Below are positions 35,615 through 44,476 of a stretch of 64,000 bases of DNA, piece after piece. The notes below the pieces were generated by a model. It was given only the letters and a program-made list of their open reading frames with translations, did no database searches and was not told the origin of the DNA. The stretch is from CAZKBP01 sp964551015 (lineage in GTDB: Bacteria > Bacteroidota > Bacteroidia > Cytophagales > Microscillaceae), in contig CAZKBP010000001.1 in NCBI GenBank assembly GCA_964551015.1, positions 186,001-250,000 on the forward strand. Direction: 5' to 3'. The position numbers and the translations under genes were made by a program. Position 1 is the stretch's first letter. Each line of letters begins with the position of its first letter.

Positions 35615-36364
35615 ATGCCCCATTTTAAAGATAATTTTTCCTCACAATCAAGTGCTTACGCCCAGTTTAGACCTCATTATCCCGAGGCTTTATACGATTT
35701 TCTTTTTTCCTTAGTACCGAGGTCAGAGCAAGCCTGGGATTGTGCTACTGGCAATGGGCAGGTGGCCGAGGTATTAGCCACGCACTTTCAAAAGGTCATA
35801 GCCACAGATGCTAGTCAGGCTCAGTTAGATCAGGCAAAGCCACATCCCCGTATTGAGTACAGGCGAGCAGTAGCAGGAGCTTCTTTACTTACTGCCAATA
35901 GTGTAGATTTGATTACAGTGGCACAGGCCATTCATTGGTTTGATACAGCCGCCTTTTATCAAGAAGTGGAAAAAATTATTTGCCCCGATGGCATTTTAGC
36001 GATATGGGGCTATGGCTTATTGCGTATTCAACCTTCTCTGGATCAAGTGATTGATTATCTGTATCACGATCTATTAGGCGATCGCTACTGGGATGTAGAA
36101 CGAAAACACTTAGATCATCAATATCGCACCATTGACTTCCCTTACGAGCATATTCCCGCGCCTTCTTTTCAGATCAGCCTCGAGTGGGATATCCACGAAT
36201 TAAAGGGCTATCTTGAGACTTGGTCTAGTGTGCAAAATTATATCAAAAGCAAAGGCAAAAATCCCGTGGATGAAATCGCTCCTCAGCTTAGCACGGCTTG
36301 GGGCGAACCTGATGACAAGAAGAGCTGTTTTTGGGAGATTTACCTGAAAGTAGCCAGATTCTGA
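35615..36364 (+). CDS. Class I SAM-dependent methyltransferase
   Basis: Cytoplasmic protein of 249 residues. It begins with the segment MPHFKDNFSSQSSAYAQFRPHYPEALYDFL, typical of a type-11 methyltransferase subgroup. Motif I is WDCATGNGQVAEVL, the acidic residue that binds the SAM ribose is in VIATDAS, and the post-motif is VDLITVAQAIHWFD. All core motifs are intact. The open frame starts at 35495, but the 40 extra residues look unrelated, so ATG 35615 is chosen. The substrate cannot be told. Confidence 0.85.
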   Translation: MPHFKDNFSSQSSAYAQFRPHYPEALYDFLFSLVPRSEQAWDCATGNGQVAEVLATHFQKVIATDASQAQLDQAKPHPRIEYRRAVAGASLLTANSVDLITVAQAIHWFDTAAFYQEVEKIICPDGILAIWGYGLLRIQPSLDQVIDYLYHDLLGDRYWDVERKHLDHQYRTIDFPYEHIPAPSFQISLEWDIHELKGYLETWSSVQNYIKSKGKNPVDEIAPQLSTAWGEPDDKKSCFWEIYLKVARF

Positions 36365-36382
36365 TTGAGTACTATGGCTTAC

Positions 36383-37582
36383 TCAGGTTAATCTGAAGAA
36401 GACAAGAGAAGCACGGATGATACTTACCAACAACAGGGGAATCAAAGCGGGATGCAACGCCTGAGGAAGTATAGGCCAGAACAGCAAGGTAAGAACCGTA
36501 AGCAGAACGGTGCCTCCAAAATAATAAGGGAGCCAAGTACTTCTTCTGTTGCCCAGCAAAAACCAAACTACAAACATGTGGCTAGGAAGTGCCCACAGTA
36601 AGTTATAATTTTGTTTGAGGGCACCGTGATCCGTACCTAACCACATCAATAATAAAAAACTTCCGACCAGACCCAATAGGCCAAACCAAAAAATATCCAC
36701 CCCTCGATACCACGCTTTTTGTCGGTTTTCCCAAAGGCTAAAAAACAAAAACACGAAAAAAATAGTCCAAAATACACTGTAAGGATTAAGTAAAGGGTAA
36801 TTTGGACGAGCCACGATCCTTTGATGAAGTACTTTTTTCTCTTGTACCAAGTCTTGCCATTCATCTCCTTGCTTGATTTTTGCCTGCTCTAGACCCCACA
36901 TCAGGTAATCAGGTAAGAACATAGATTCGTAGGGAGTCGCTATTTGGTCGCTAGGTACACCCAAGAGTAAATCAATGCCCAATTCGAGCCAGGGTTCTTT
37001 GAGATAAGGCTCGATAAAATCTCGGAAGGTTTCAGCTTGTGCGCTCCTCTCTAATCGGAATTGAAGTTGTTCTCCCCAAGCTTTGACAAAAATATCCCGA
37101 ATCCGTGTGGCGCAATTATCATAGAAAAAGTCATAGCGATAATAGCGATTTGCCTCCTGCGCATTTGCTCTCAAGAGATCAAGTAAAACCTGTTTTTGTT
37201 CAGGATTCAGATCGAGTACTTGCTCGTAAAGCGAGCGATTCTCATATTGATAAACTTTTTGCAGATAAGCCAGCCCCTCGGTATCCACGGCTAACATGTA
37301 ATCTAAGCTTCCCTGAGCAAAGCGAAAGGCAAAATGAGGCGTATCAAAATCAAAAACTCCGTAATTAAACATCAAATCCATACGAATGCTGGGGTCGTAC
37401 ACCCGAATGGCACTGTGCCCAAATAATGTATGCAAGTCCTCTCCGGGCGCACCAGTAATGAGGCTAATTTGTGCCTGCGAAGACAAGCTAGCCGACTGAG
37501 CTCTCGCCAGATTAGGCAGTAAAAGCCAAGCGTGAATCATTCCCGAGGCTATACAAATTTTAAGCAGCCAATTTCTAGGCAT
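36383..37582 (-). CDS. DUF4105-like membrane protein with papain-like N-terminal domain
   Basis: Protein of 399 residues. It has a signal peptide (1-29, ending ARAQ), a periplasmic domain (about 35-260), then about five transmembrane helices (from about 270 to the end). The periplasmic part has FGHSAIRV (His56) and YDNCATRI (Cys157), in the His-before-Cys order seen in circularly permuted NlpC/P60 (LRAT/YiiX-like) enzymes. This matches what I remember of DUF4105. Activity is inferred; the domain could be a lipid or peptide hydrolase or inactive. Confidence 0.75.
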   Translation of the reverse strand: MPRNWLLKICIASGMIHAWLLLPNLARAQSASLSSQAQISLITGAPGEDLHTLFGHSAIRVYDPSIRMDLMFNYGVFDFDTPHFAFRFAQGSLDYMLAVDTEGLAYLQKVYQYENRSLYEQVLDLNPEQKQVLLDLLRANAQEANRYYRYDFFYDNCATRIRDIFVKAWGEQLQFRLERSAQAETFRDFIEPYLKEPWLELGIDLLLGVPSDQIATPYESMFLPDYLMWGLEQAKIKQGDEWQDLVQEKKVLHQRIVARPNYPLLNPYSVFWTIFFVFLFFSLWENRQKAWYRGVDIFWFGLLGLVGSFLLLMWLGTDHGALKQNYNLLWALPSHMFVVWFLLGNRRSTWLPYYFGGTVLLTVLTLLFWPILPQALHPALIPLLLVSIIRASLVFFRLT

Positions 37583-37629
37583 TCGACTGGATATATATAA
37601 ATTTTGATGAAAATTGAATTTAATCAGGA

Positions 37630-37660
37630 TTTGAACTCATTACCTGATGTTTTATCTTGC
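37630..37660 (+). promoter_or_regulatory. Promoter for ribD
   Basis: TTTG at 37630-37633 and TATCTTGC at 37653-37660 (close to TAnnTTTG, one T short) with a 19-base spacer, 32 bases before the ribD start. Confidence 0.45.
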
Positions 37661-37692
37661 AAAATTAGAAATAAAAATAAATCACTGAGTGT

Positions 37693-38745
37693 ATGCAAGC
37701 CAATCCACAAGAAGAAGATGAAAAGTATATGCAGCGAGCCTTAGATTTGGCTCAAATTGGTCGGGGTAAAGTAAGCCCCAACCCCATGGTGGGAGCCGTG
37801 ATTGTACATCAGCAACAAATTATTGGCGAAGGCTGGCATCAAAGATACGGTCAGGCACACGCCGAGGTAAACGCGGTTCAATCGGTAGCAGATCCGTCTC
37901 TACTAAAAAATGCAAGCATTTATGTCAATCTAGAACCCTGTGCCCATTATGGCAAAACGCCACCCTGTGTAGACTTATTGATTCAACACCAATTCTGCCG
38001 AGTGGTAGTGGCTAATTTGGATCCCAATCCACTGGTAGCAGGCAAAGGTTTACAAAAGTTAAGAGAAGTGGGCATCGAGGTAAAAACTGGCGTACTAGAA
38101 GAGAAAGGAAGGCAACTAAACCGTCGATTCTTTAAATTTTTTGAGAAGAAATGGCCCTACGTGATTCTCAAATGGGCAGAAACCGCAGATGGATTCATCG
38201 CCCGTGAAGATTATGATTCTAAATGGATCAGCGAAGCACTCTCACGAACGCTCGTCCACAAATGGCGTACCGAAGAAGATGCCATTTTGGTCGGAACCAA
38301 TACAGCGCATTATGATAACCCACAACTCAACGCCCGCCACTGGACAGGCAAGCACCCGCTCCGTGTGGTGATAGATAGAAATTTACGCCTTTCTCCAAAT
38401 TTGTATTTATTTGACCGAAAACAAAATACACTCTGTTATAATTTTATAAAAGAAGAGAAAAGTGAAAATTTAGAATACGTTCTCCTAAAAAGAGAAGAAA
38501 ATCTATGGTTGCAGATATGGGAAGATTTACACGAGCGCCAAGTACAATCACTTTTAGTAGAAGGGGGCACGCGGGTTTTGAGTGAAATTTTGCATCAGAA
38601 CCTAGCTGACGAAGCTCGGATTTTCAAAAGCTCACAAACATTTGACAAGGGCATTCCCGCCCCCGTGGTCAGCGGGCGGCTTCATTCCGTAAAAAAATGG
38701 AGAAATGATTGGCTCTTCACCTATGATTTAAGACCTCAGGAGTGA
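37693..38745 (+). CDS. ribD: Bifunctional riboflavin biosynthesis deaminase/reductase
   Basis: Converts the pyrimidine product of GTP cyclohydrolase II: deamination, then NADPH reduction, in riboflavin synthesis. N-terminal deaminase: HAE (56-58) and the zinc site PCAHYGKTPPC (Cys83, Cys92). Reductase domain from about 150 (VILKWAETADGFIA) through LLVEGGTRVLSEI. Length 350 is normal. No other riboflavin gene is nearby, so the pathway is scattered. Confidence 0.94.
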   Translation: MQANPQEEDEKYMQRALDLAQIGRGKVSPNPMVGAVIVHQQQIIGEGWHQRYGQAHAEVNAVQSVADPSLLKNASIYVNLEPCAHYGKTPPCVDLLIQHQFCRVVVANLDPNPLVAGKGLQKLREVGIEVKTGVLEEKGRQLNRRFFKFFEKKWPYVILKWAETADGFIAREDYDSKWISEALSRTLVHKWRTEEDAILVGTNTAHYDNPQLNARHWTGKHPLRVVIDRNLRLSPNLYLFDRKQNTLCYNFIKEEKSENLEYVLLKREENLWLQIWEDLHERQVQSLLVEGGTRVLSEILHQNLADEARIFKSSQTFDKGIPAPVVSGRLHSVKKWRNDWLFTYDLRPQE

Positions 38746-38871
38746 ATCTAAAGCACTTTACTCAACGTTCAAGATGAAAGCCCTAGTGCCCAAATTTCTT
38801 AATCAGAATGCAACAAGACTTGATACGGAGTTATGTAATGTAGAGCACTCTCACTTTAAATAGATGCATCT

Positions 38872-40380
38872 ATGCAATTGACACGTCCCTACCTAGAATT
38901 TCAATCTGCACGAGGACAAACGATTCGTGCCTTGCCCGAACCTATTGGAAGGGGAGGTGAGGGAATTGTCTACCAGATCAGTTCTCCGGCGGAGTGGCGA
39001 TCTCACGTTGTGAAAGTTTACCACCCCCAAGAAAGCAAACCAGAGCGAGAAGAGAAACTACGTTATATGCTTGCTCATGTTCCCTTGGTGTCTGACCACT
39101 TGTCCTTGATCTGGCCGAACGAACTGGTGTATGAGAACGGGCAGTTCGCAGGCTTTATCATGCGCAGAGCGAGGGGAGAATACGATCTGACCATTCTCAG
39201 TAGCCTTAAACTCTCCAAGCGGCTGGATGATGCTTGGCAAGCTCGTTTTTCTCGTGAAAAAGCCGAGAGTATGCACAATCGACTGCGGATTTGCCAGCAA
39301 ATTGCCTCGGTCATTGCGGGGCTTCATCAATCTGAGCAATATGTACTCGTAGATATCAAACCCGAGAATATCAGAATCGATTGGGACGGCTACACCTCCT
39401 TGATTGATCTGGATTCCTTGGCCATTGCCGACCAAGGCGAGTTGCTTTACCCTGCCCAGAAGCTTAGTAGCGAATACAGCCCCCCCGAGATCAAAAATTT
39501 AGATTTCAAAAACGACTTTATTCCAGAAACTTGGGATCGTTTTTCTATGGCGATTGTCTTTTACAAAGTACTGTTTGGCCTTCATCCCTTTGCGGGTACA
39601 GGCAAAGGCGAGTACAAAGCACTCGTATCGCACGAGCAAAAAATCCAAGCAGGATTATTTCCCCATGGCTCCAATGGCGATAAGATGGAAATTGTACCAC
39701 GTCCCCACCAAAATTTTGGAGCACTTCCCCCAGCTTTACAAAAACTGTTTTTACGTTGTTTTGGAGAAGGGCTTGATCGACCTGAATACAGACCCAGTGC
39801 CCAAGAATGGTCAACAGCCCTGCAGAGTCAACAGCTAAATTTGAAGGCTTATCAAAACCCTATTCCTGTGCCACGTAGGGTAGTTGCAGATTTGGTCAAT
39901 AGCTTCAAACTAGATAAAGCCAATCTGGCTCTAGATCACCAAAGTTCGCAGATTCCGCTTATTCTTCTCTCGCTGGTCAATGTATTTAATCTCGTGGCCG
40001 AAGATGTAGTCGGAGGAAGCATTGGCGTCTTGCTGCTGGTTTTTGGAGCAGGAGTGAGCTGGCTCTATACCATGAAATACAATGAGGAGGTGCAATTCGA
40101 TACCCAAAACAAAGAGTTGATTATCAAATACAAAGGCGTTTTCAGACAAAAAGTAATCCGCAAGTACAAGTTTGACAAACTACAGGCGACTCTTAAAGAC
40201 AAAGGTAACCACAAGATTCTAAGAATCTATGAAAATAAATCCATGTGGGGAGGAGGGCGTAAACCCATTGCTCGCATCAAGGTAGATCAAGATATCAATG
40301 AGCAAGCTTTTCAAGCCATCTCACAAGGATTAAAGAAATTTGGCGTTAGGATTACAGAGCCAGGAGTCTGGGCTATGTAA
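38872..40380 (+). CDS. Membrane-anchored serine/threonine kinase-like protein
   Basis: Protein of 502 residues. Kinase domain (about 20-320): glycine loop IGRGGEGIVY (25-34), Lys48 in VVKVYHP, catalytic loop VLVDIKPENIRI (Asp161, Asn166), metal-binding LIDLDS (Asp179, in place of DFG) and EYSPPEIK (in place of APE). The VxDIKPEN and IDLDS variants are typical of the kinases found with helix-hairpin-helix or TerY/vWA partners. Two predicted helices follow (about 361-377 and 380-400), then a basic beta-rich C-terminal domain of about 100 residues. The kinase part should be cytoplasmic. The archaemetzincin gene starts 11 bases later. Confidence 0.85.
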   Translation: MQLTRPYLEFQSARGQTIRALPEPIGRGGEGIVYQISSPAEWRSHVVKVYHPQESKPEREEKLRYMLAHVPLVSDHLSLIWPNELVYENGQFAGFIMRRARGEYDLTILSSLKLSKRLDDAWQARFSREKAESMHNRLRICQQIASVIAGLHQSEQYVLVDIKPENIRIDWDGYTSLIDLDSLAIADQGELLYPAQKLSSEYSPPEIKNLDFKNDFIPETWDRFSMAIVFYKVLFGLHPFAGTGKGEYKALVSHEQKIQAGLFPHGSNGDKMEIVPRPHQNFGALPPALQKLFLRCFGEGLDRPEYRPSAQEWSTALQSQQLNLKAYQNPIPVPRRVVADLVNSFKLDKANLALDHQSSQIPLILLSLVNVFNLVAEDVVGGSIGVLLLVFGAGVSWLYTMKYNEEVQFDTQNKELIIKYKGVFRQKVIRKYKFDKLQATLKDKGNHKILRIYENKSMWGGGRKPIARIKVDQDINEQAFQAISQGLKKFGVRITEPGVWAM

Positions 40381-40391
40381 AACATGATGCT

Positions 40392-41120
40392 ATGCTGAAA
40401 AGAATAATTTTGCCATTATTAGCCATAATGCTTTTTTCTGCCGCCACTTGGTTTTGGTGGCATCGCGATGATTTGGAAGCAGGCTGGTTAAGAACCTATC
40501 ATCAGGTGCGTGAAGTTGCCCGGGGCACGCCCCAAGTGATTATTCAACCCTACCGAGGAATAGATACCGCCACGGTGGCCGAGGTGAAGCGTGCCATTGA
40601 AAAATATTATGGTTTTGAGGTGCAAGTACAACCTCCGGTTGATTTACCCGAATACGCACGTACCACCAATATTGCCGCGCTTCGGTATCATCGTCCTTCT
40701 CCTCAGCGCTTCCGAGCAGATACTTTATTACGTCACCTCAAAAAATTAAAGCCTGCTGACGCTGATTACATTATGGGTCTGACCGCTTCGGATATATCCA
40801 CCACCAAAAAAAGAAACGGCAAAATTAAAGAACCTACTTGGATGTACACAGATTGGGGCATTTTCGGTCTGGGATTTCGCCCGGGATCAAGTTGTGTGCT
40901 TTCTACTTACCGTCTGGGCAGAGATACTTATGACCAAAGCTTGATTCGTACGCGCTTGCGCAAAATCGCCACGCACGAACTGGGGCACAATCTGGGTCTC
41001 AAACATTGTCCTAATCCACAATGCTTTATGCGTGATGCCCAAGAAACCATGCGTACCATTGACGCTGCCCCCGAAAGCCTCTGTACTGACTGCAAAAAAC
41101 AGATTGACTATGAATTTTGA
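40392..41120 (+). CDS. Membrane-anchored archaemetzincin-type metalloprotease
   Basis: Protein of 242 residues with one N-terminal transmembrane helix (about 4-23), so the catalytic part is probably periplasmic. The archaemetzincin signature HExxHxxGx3Cx4CxMx17CxxC is complete: His195, Glu196, His199, His205, Cys206, Cys211, Met213, Cys231 and Cys234. The first four bind or activate the catalytic zinc; the four cysteines should bind a second zinc. Archaemetzincins occur in archaea, some bacteria and animals, and natural substrates are unknown. It is directly preceded by the kinase gene and overlaps the next gene. Confidence 0.93.
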   Translation: MLKRIILPLLAIMLFSAATWFWWHRDDLEAGWLRTYHQVREVARGTPQVIIQPYRGIDTATVAEVKRAIEKYYGFEVQVQPPVDLPEYARTTNIAALRYHRPSPQRFRADTLLRHLKKLKPADADYIMGLTASDISTTKKRNGKIKEPTWMYTDWGIFGLGFRPGSSCVLSTYRLGRDTYDQSLIRTRLRKIATHELGHNLGLKHCPNPQCFMRDAQETMRTIDAAPESLCTDCKKQIDYEF

Positions 41121-43126
41121 ATGGTAGATTACCGATCAGAAGATTTGAGGGCTGTAGACTCAAATTTTCCAATTTTCTCCTAAATTCGCATATCGTAACA
41201 CGCCATTTACATATCATTCTTCTCGGTTTTGCTTTGGGATTATTTGCCTGCCAATCTTCTCACGATACACAGGAAGCACCCGTGGAAGAAATCAATCGTT
41301 TTCAGGATAGTATCTTGGTAAAAATCTACAATTATCAAGATCAGCGAAATGCCGAAGCTTTATTGGCTTATTTTAAGTCAGAATTACCAATTTATCGGCA
41401 AGCCGCGGCTTTGGGTTTGGCTTCTGTGCAAGATAGTACGGCTTTGGATGCCTTAATTAAACTGCTTTACGACGCCAAGCCACAAGTAAGAGGCACTGCG
41501 GCCTACGCCATAGGGCAAATTGGAAAGGACCGGGCGAGTAGCGAATTGCACAAATACATTAAAAGAGAAGTAGCCCTTAGCGCGAGAATGTTTGGCTTGG
41601 AAGCACTGGGCAAATGCGCAAATCAGGAAGATTTGGACTTTCTCATTGACTTAAATTTGGAAGAAGATAGCTTGCAATTAGGACAAGCAAGGGGAATTCT
41701 CAGAGCGGGATTAAAGGGCTTACGCACCGAAAAAGGAACCGCAAAAATGATAGCCTTGCTAGAAAGCCCCTTGGCGCAGGTTAGAGAAGTGGCGGCCTAT
41801 CATTTGGGTAGATTCAAAGGAGCCGAATTAGTGGAGTTTCAAGAAAAGCTTCTCGAGATTTTCCAAAAAGCATCCAATCCTTTCGTGAGAGCGCAATTAG
41901 CCTCTGCCTTCGGAGCCTTGAAGATAGATTCTTTGCAAACGACCCTCATTGATTTTTTTGAAAACGAAGAAAATCCTTTGGTGCAGGTGAATTTGCTACG
42001 TGCGATGCCAGACCAACCCCGAGATACTTTGGTGGCATTTCTCAAAAAAAATTGTATTCGCGAAAATCCTCAGGTGGCCTATACAGCGGCTTCACTGTTG
42101 CAGACTATCCTAAGGTCAGATTCATCTGTCAAATTTGGCTACCTAGGAAAGCCAAATAAATCTGTAAATGAAGCACTGTGCGCAACCATTGAACTAAAAG
42201 ACTTTGCGGAGTTCCAGCGAGAGTTTGACTTAACGAAGCGTGCCTATGCCCGTGCCGAGTTATTGGCAGCGATTCAGCCCCTAGAAAATTATTCTTTCCT
42301 GATAGCACTAATGGACACAGCAGGGCAGGCGGTTATTCGTACCAAGGCAATTGAAATCTTGGTACAATTGCGCGATTCTTTCAAGGAGTTGGAGCCAGGA
42401 GAGAATTCGGCAATGGAAAAAGACCTCGCCCAAGCCTTCCAACGAGCCATTGAAAGCGGAGACATTGGCTTGGTTTATCAAGCGGCCTTGGCTCTTCGTA
42501 ATCCTGAATTTGGCTACAAGGATTATTATGAAAATGCTGATTTCCTGAAAGAAAGCCTAGCCAAGCTCAAGCTACCCAAGGATATTGAAGCCTACCAAGA
42601 ACTCCAAAAAACCATAGATTATTTCCAAGGCCGAGAGCCTAGCCAAGATTTTCCCAAAAGCACTCAGCCACCCATTGATTGGGAGTTGGTAAGACAAATC
42701 CCTGCCAATCAAAAAGTAGTGTTACACACGAGTGAAGGTGATATTACATGGCAATTATTAGTCAATGATGCTCCGGGGAGCGTAAGCACTTTCGTTAAAT
42801 TGGTCAAAGAAGGCTTCTACGATGGGAAATACTTTCATCGCGTGGTGCCTAATTTCGTGGCTCAAGGTGGGTGCCCCCGAGGGGATGGCTTCGGAGGCTT
42901 GGACTACACCATCCGTTCTGAATTTGCGCCTCTTTATTACCAGGCGGGTTCAGTGGGCTTGGCCTCTGCTGGCAAAGATACCGAAAGCTGTCAGTTTTTT
43001 ATCACCCATTCGCCCACCGTGCATCTGGACGGAAGCTATACGATTTTTGCTCGAGTCATTAAAGGCATGGAGATAGTCAATCGCCTCCAAATTGGCGCTC
43101 AAATCCAATCTATAGAACTGCTCTGA
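41117..43126 (+). CDS. Lipoprotein with HEAT repeats and a cyclophilin domain
   Basis: Protein of up to 669 residues. Lipobox LFAC (Cys about 45) follows a hydrophobic stretch. Residues about 60-500 are HEAT/PBS-lyase-like helical repeats (ALGLASVQDSTALDALIKLLYDAKPQVRGTAAYAIGQI). The C-terminus from about 530 is a cyclophilin peptidyl-prolyl isomerase: VVLHTSEGDITWQLLVNDAPGSVSTFV, YFHRVVPNFVAQGGCPRGDG, and FFITHSPTVHLDGSYTIFARV. The start is uncertain: TTG 41117 overlaps the previous stop codon (TTGA), and no ATG precedes the lipobox. The Arg of the HRV motif suggests an active isomerase. Likely in the periplasm or outer membrane. Confidence 0.85.
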   Translation: MNGRLPIRRFEGCRLKFSNFLLNSHIVTRHLHIILLGFALGLFACQSSHDTQEAPVEEINRFQDSILVKIYNYQDQRNAEALLAYFKSELPIYRQAAALGLASVQDSTALDALIKLLYDAKPQVRGTAAYAIGQIGKDRASSELHKYIKREVALSARMFGLEALGKCANQEDLDFLIDLNLEEDSLQLGQARGILRAGLKGLRTEKGTAKMIALLESPLAQVREVAAYHLGRFKGAELVEFQEKLLEIFQKASNPFVRAQLASAFGALKIDSLQTTLIDFFENEENPLVQVNLLRAMPDQPRDTLVAFLKKNCIRENPQVAYTAASLLQTILRSDSSVKFGYLGKPNKSVNEALCATIELKDFAEFQREFDLTKRAYARAELLAAIQPLENYSFLIALMDTAGQAVIRTKAIEILVQLRDSFKELEPGENSAMEKDLAQAFQRAIESGDIGLVYQAALALRNPEFGYKDYYENADFLKESLAKLKLPKDIEAYQELQKTIDYFQGREPSQDFPKSTQPPIDWELVRQIPANQKVVLHTSEGDITWQLLVNDAPGSVSTFVKLVKEGFYDGKYFHRVVPNFVAQGGCPRGDGFGGLDYTIRSEFAPLYYQAGSVGLASAGKDTESCQFFITHSPTVHLDGSYTIFARVIKGMEIVNRLQIGAQIQSIELL

Positions 43127-43173
43127 GCTAGATCAATCGTAGAACTTCATCTTCTGTTTTTAATTCATTGACT

Positions 43174-43725
43174 ATGAGATATTTACTTTTTACTTTTAGC
43201 CTCCTACTAGCTTTTTCTCTGCCCGCGCAAGAAGCCCAAATCGAGTGGATGAGCTTTGAAGAAGCACTTGCACAATCAAAGCTAGACCTAAAAAAAGCTG
43301 GCGTGAAGCCCAAAAAAGTACTCGTGGATGTTTACACGGATTGGTGTGGTTGGTGCAAAAAAATGGATCGGAATACCTACGCCCGAGCGCGCATTGCTGA
43401 TTTGGTCAACGCGTATTTTTATCCCGTAAAGCTCAATGCCGAACAAAAACAGCCTATTCAGTTTGATGGAAAAACTTTCAAATACCGACAAGAAGGAGGG
43501 AGGGGGCATCACGAACTGGCAGTGGGGCTTTTACAAGGTAAGATGAGCTTTCCTACCACGGTTTTCTTGGATGAAAATTTCAATATGATTCAGCCCTTGC
43601 CGGGGTATTTTAAGCCCTTAGAGTTTGAAGCGGTGCTAAGATTTCTGGGAGAAGAGCATTACCAAGATATTACTTGGCAAGATTATCAAAAGATTTTCTC
43701 GGAAAAGTATATCAACAAATATTGA
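43174..43725 (+). CDS. Exported thioredoxin-fold protein (CGWC)
   Basis: Protein of 183 residues with a signal peptide (1-20, ending LPAQ). The active-site motif DWCGWCKKMD has Cys58 and Cys61, and the cis-Pro segment is SFPTTVFLD. The CGWC form resembles DsbD-gamma or thiol:disulfide interchange thioredoxins (thioredoxin_7 type). TTG 43168 is an alternative start; ATG 43174 gives a normal signal peptide. It follows the HEAT/cyclophilin gene by 47 bases in the same direction and its 3' end nearly meets the next leftward gene. Confidence 0.88.
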   Translation: MRYLLFTFSLLLAFSLPAQEAQIEWMSFEEALAQSKLDLKKAGVKPKKVLVDVYTDWCGWCKKMDRNTYARARIADLVNAYFYPVKLNAEQKQPIQFDGKTFKYRQEGGRGHHELAVGLLQGKMSFPTTVFLDENFNMIQPLPGYFKPLEFEAVLRFLGEEHYQDITWQDYQKIFSEKYINKY

Positions 43726-43734
43726 AATTTGGAA

Positions 43735-44382
43735 TTAGGAGTTCTTCAAACTGAGTTGATACCAGTCCATCACTTGTCTTAAAATAGGGTCTTTTTGCGC
43801 ATAAGTTACCCGTTGCCAGTAGCGTAGTTTCCTGCTGACGCGCTTTGGAAAAGGGTACATGAAATAATATTCGCTTCCAGTAAAATATTTGATAAATAAT
43901 TGAGGGTGAGGTTTTTGATCCAAACGAGCCATCATACTGACCGCATAGGCACGGCTTTCCCAGTAAAAGCGAAACGGCGCGGGCCAGGGGAGTAAGAAAA
44001 TTAAAAATAGCAGACAATATAAATTCCCACCTAGACTTCCTAATGCTCCTAAGGCGATCACTTGCGGAAAAAGATAAGATAAGCCAAAGCCGATTTGTGT
44101 ACAACGCTTGCTATCCAGGAGGTGCACTGTTTCGTGCGCTAAAATTCGCAGATACATTTCCTCCTGTTCTCTTAGAGCCTGACGATGAGGGAAGTAGATC
44201 GTGTTGCCCCAAGTCGTGGTAAAATGATCCATGAATCTGGGCACAAAGATTTGAATGAAAAAATAGAGTATTTTCATGCGGAGTGATTCGTTTTTGTAGC
44301 GAACTTTGACCGGAACTTGAGTTTGAACGAACGTGAGAAAAGTACGCAAACGAGGAGGCAGTGCTGTGCGCAAATGATGCAT
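43735..44382 (-). CDS. Predicted membrane zinc metalloprotease (HExxH)
   Basis: Protein of 215 residues. HETVH is at 83-87 (AHETVHLLDSKR), and WESRAYA at about 141-147 supplies Glu142 as a likely third zinc ligand, the order of M48/M56-like and DUF4157 zincins. Two or more hydrophobic segments lie between (about 98-138), with another near 38-47, so it is an integral membrane protein. The peptidase role is inferred from motif spacing; the family is not recognised. Confidence 0.6.
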   Translation of the reverse strand: MHHLRTALPPRLRTFLTFVQTQVPVKVRYKNESLRMKILYFFIQIFVPRFMDHFTTTWGNTIYFPHRQALREQEEMYLRILAHETVHLLDSKRCTQIGFGLSYLFPQVIALGALGSLGGNLYCLLFLIFLLPWPAPFRFYWESRAYAVSMMARLDQKPHPQLFIKYFTGSEYYFMYPFPKRVSRKLRYWQRVTYAQKDPILRQVMDWYQLSLKNS

Positions 44383-44399
44383 GGAGGTTATTTCAATTT

Positions 44400-44442
44400 A
44401 TATTAACAATATGTTCATTTAATATTAATTAATTGTTAATAT
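44400..44442. promoter_or_regulatory. 11-bp inverted repeat in a divergent promoter region
   Basis: ATATTAACAAT (44400-44410) and its exact complement ATTGTTAATAT (44432-44442) are 21 bases apart, between the starts of two divergent genes. It is AT-rich but perfect over 11 positions. It could be an operator or a hairpin in the leader of the rightward gene. Confidence 0.5.
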
Positions 44443-44476
44443 TGCGATCTTATTTCACACAAAAAAAGATGGAAAA

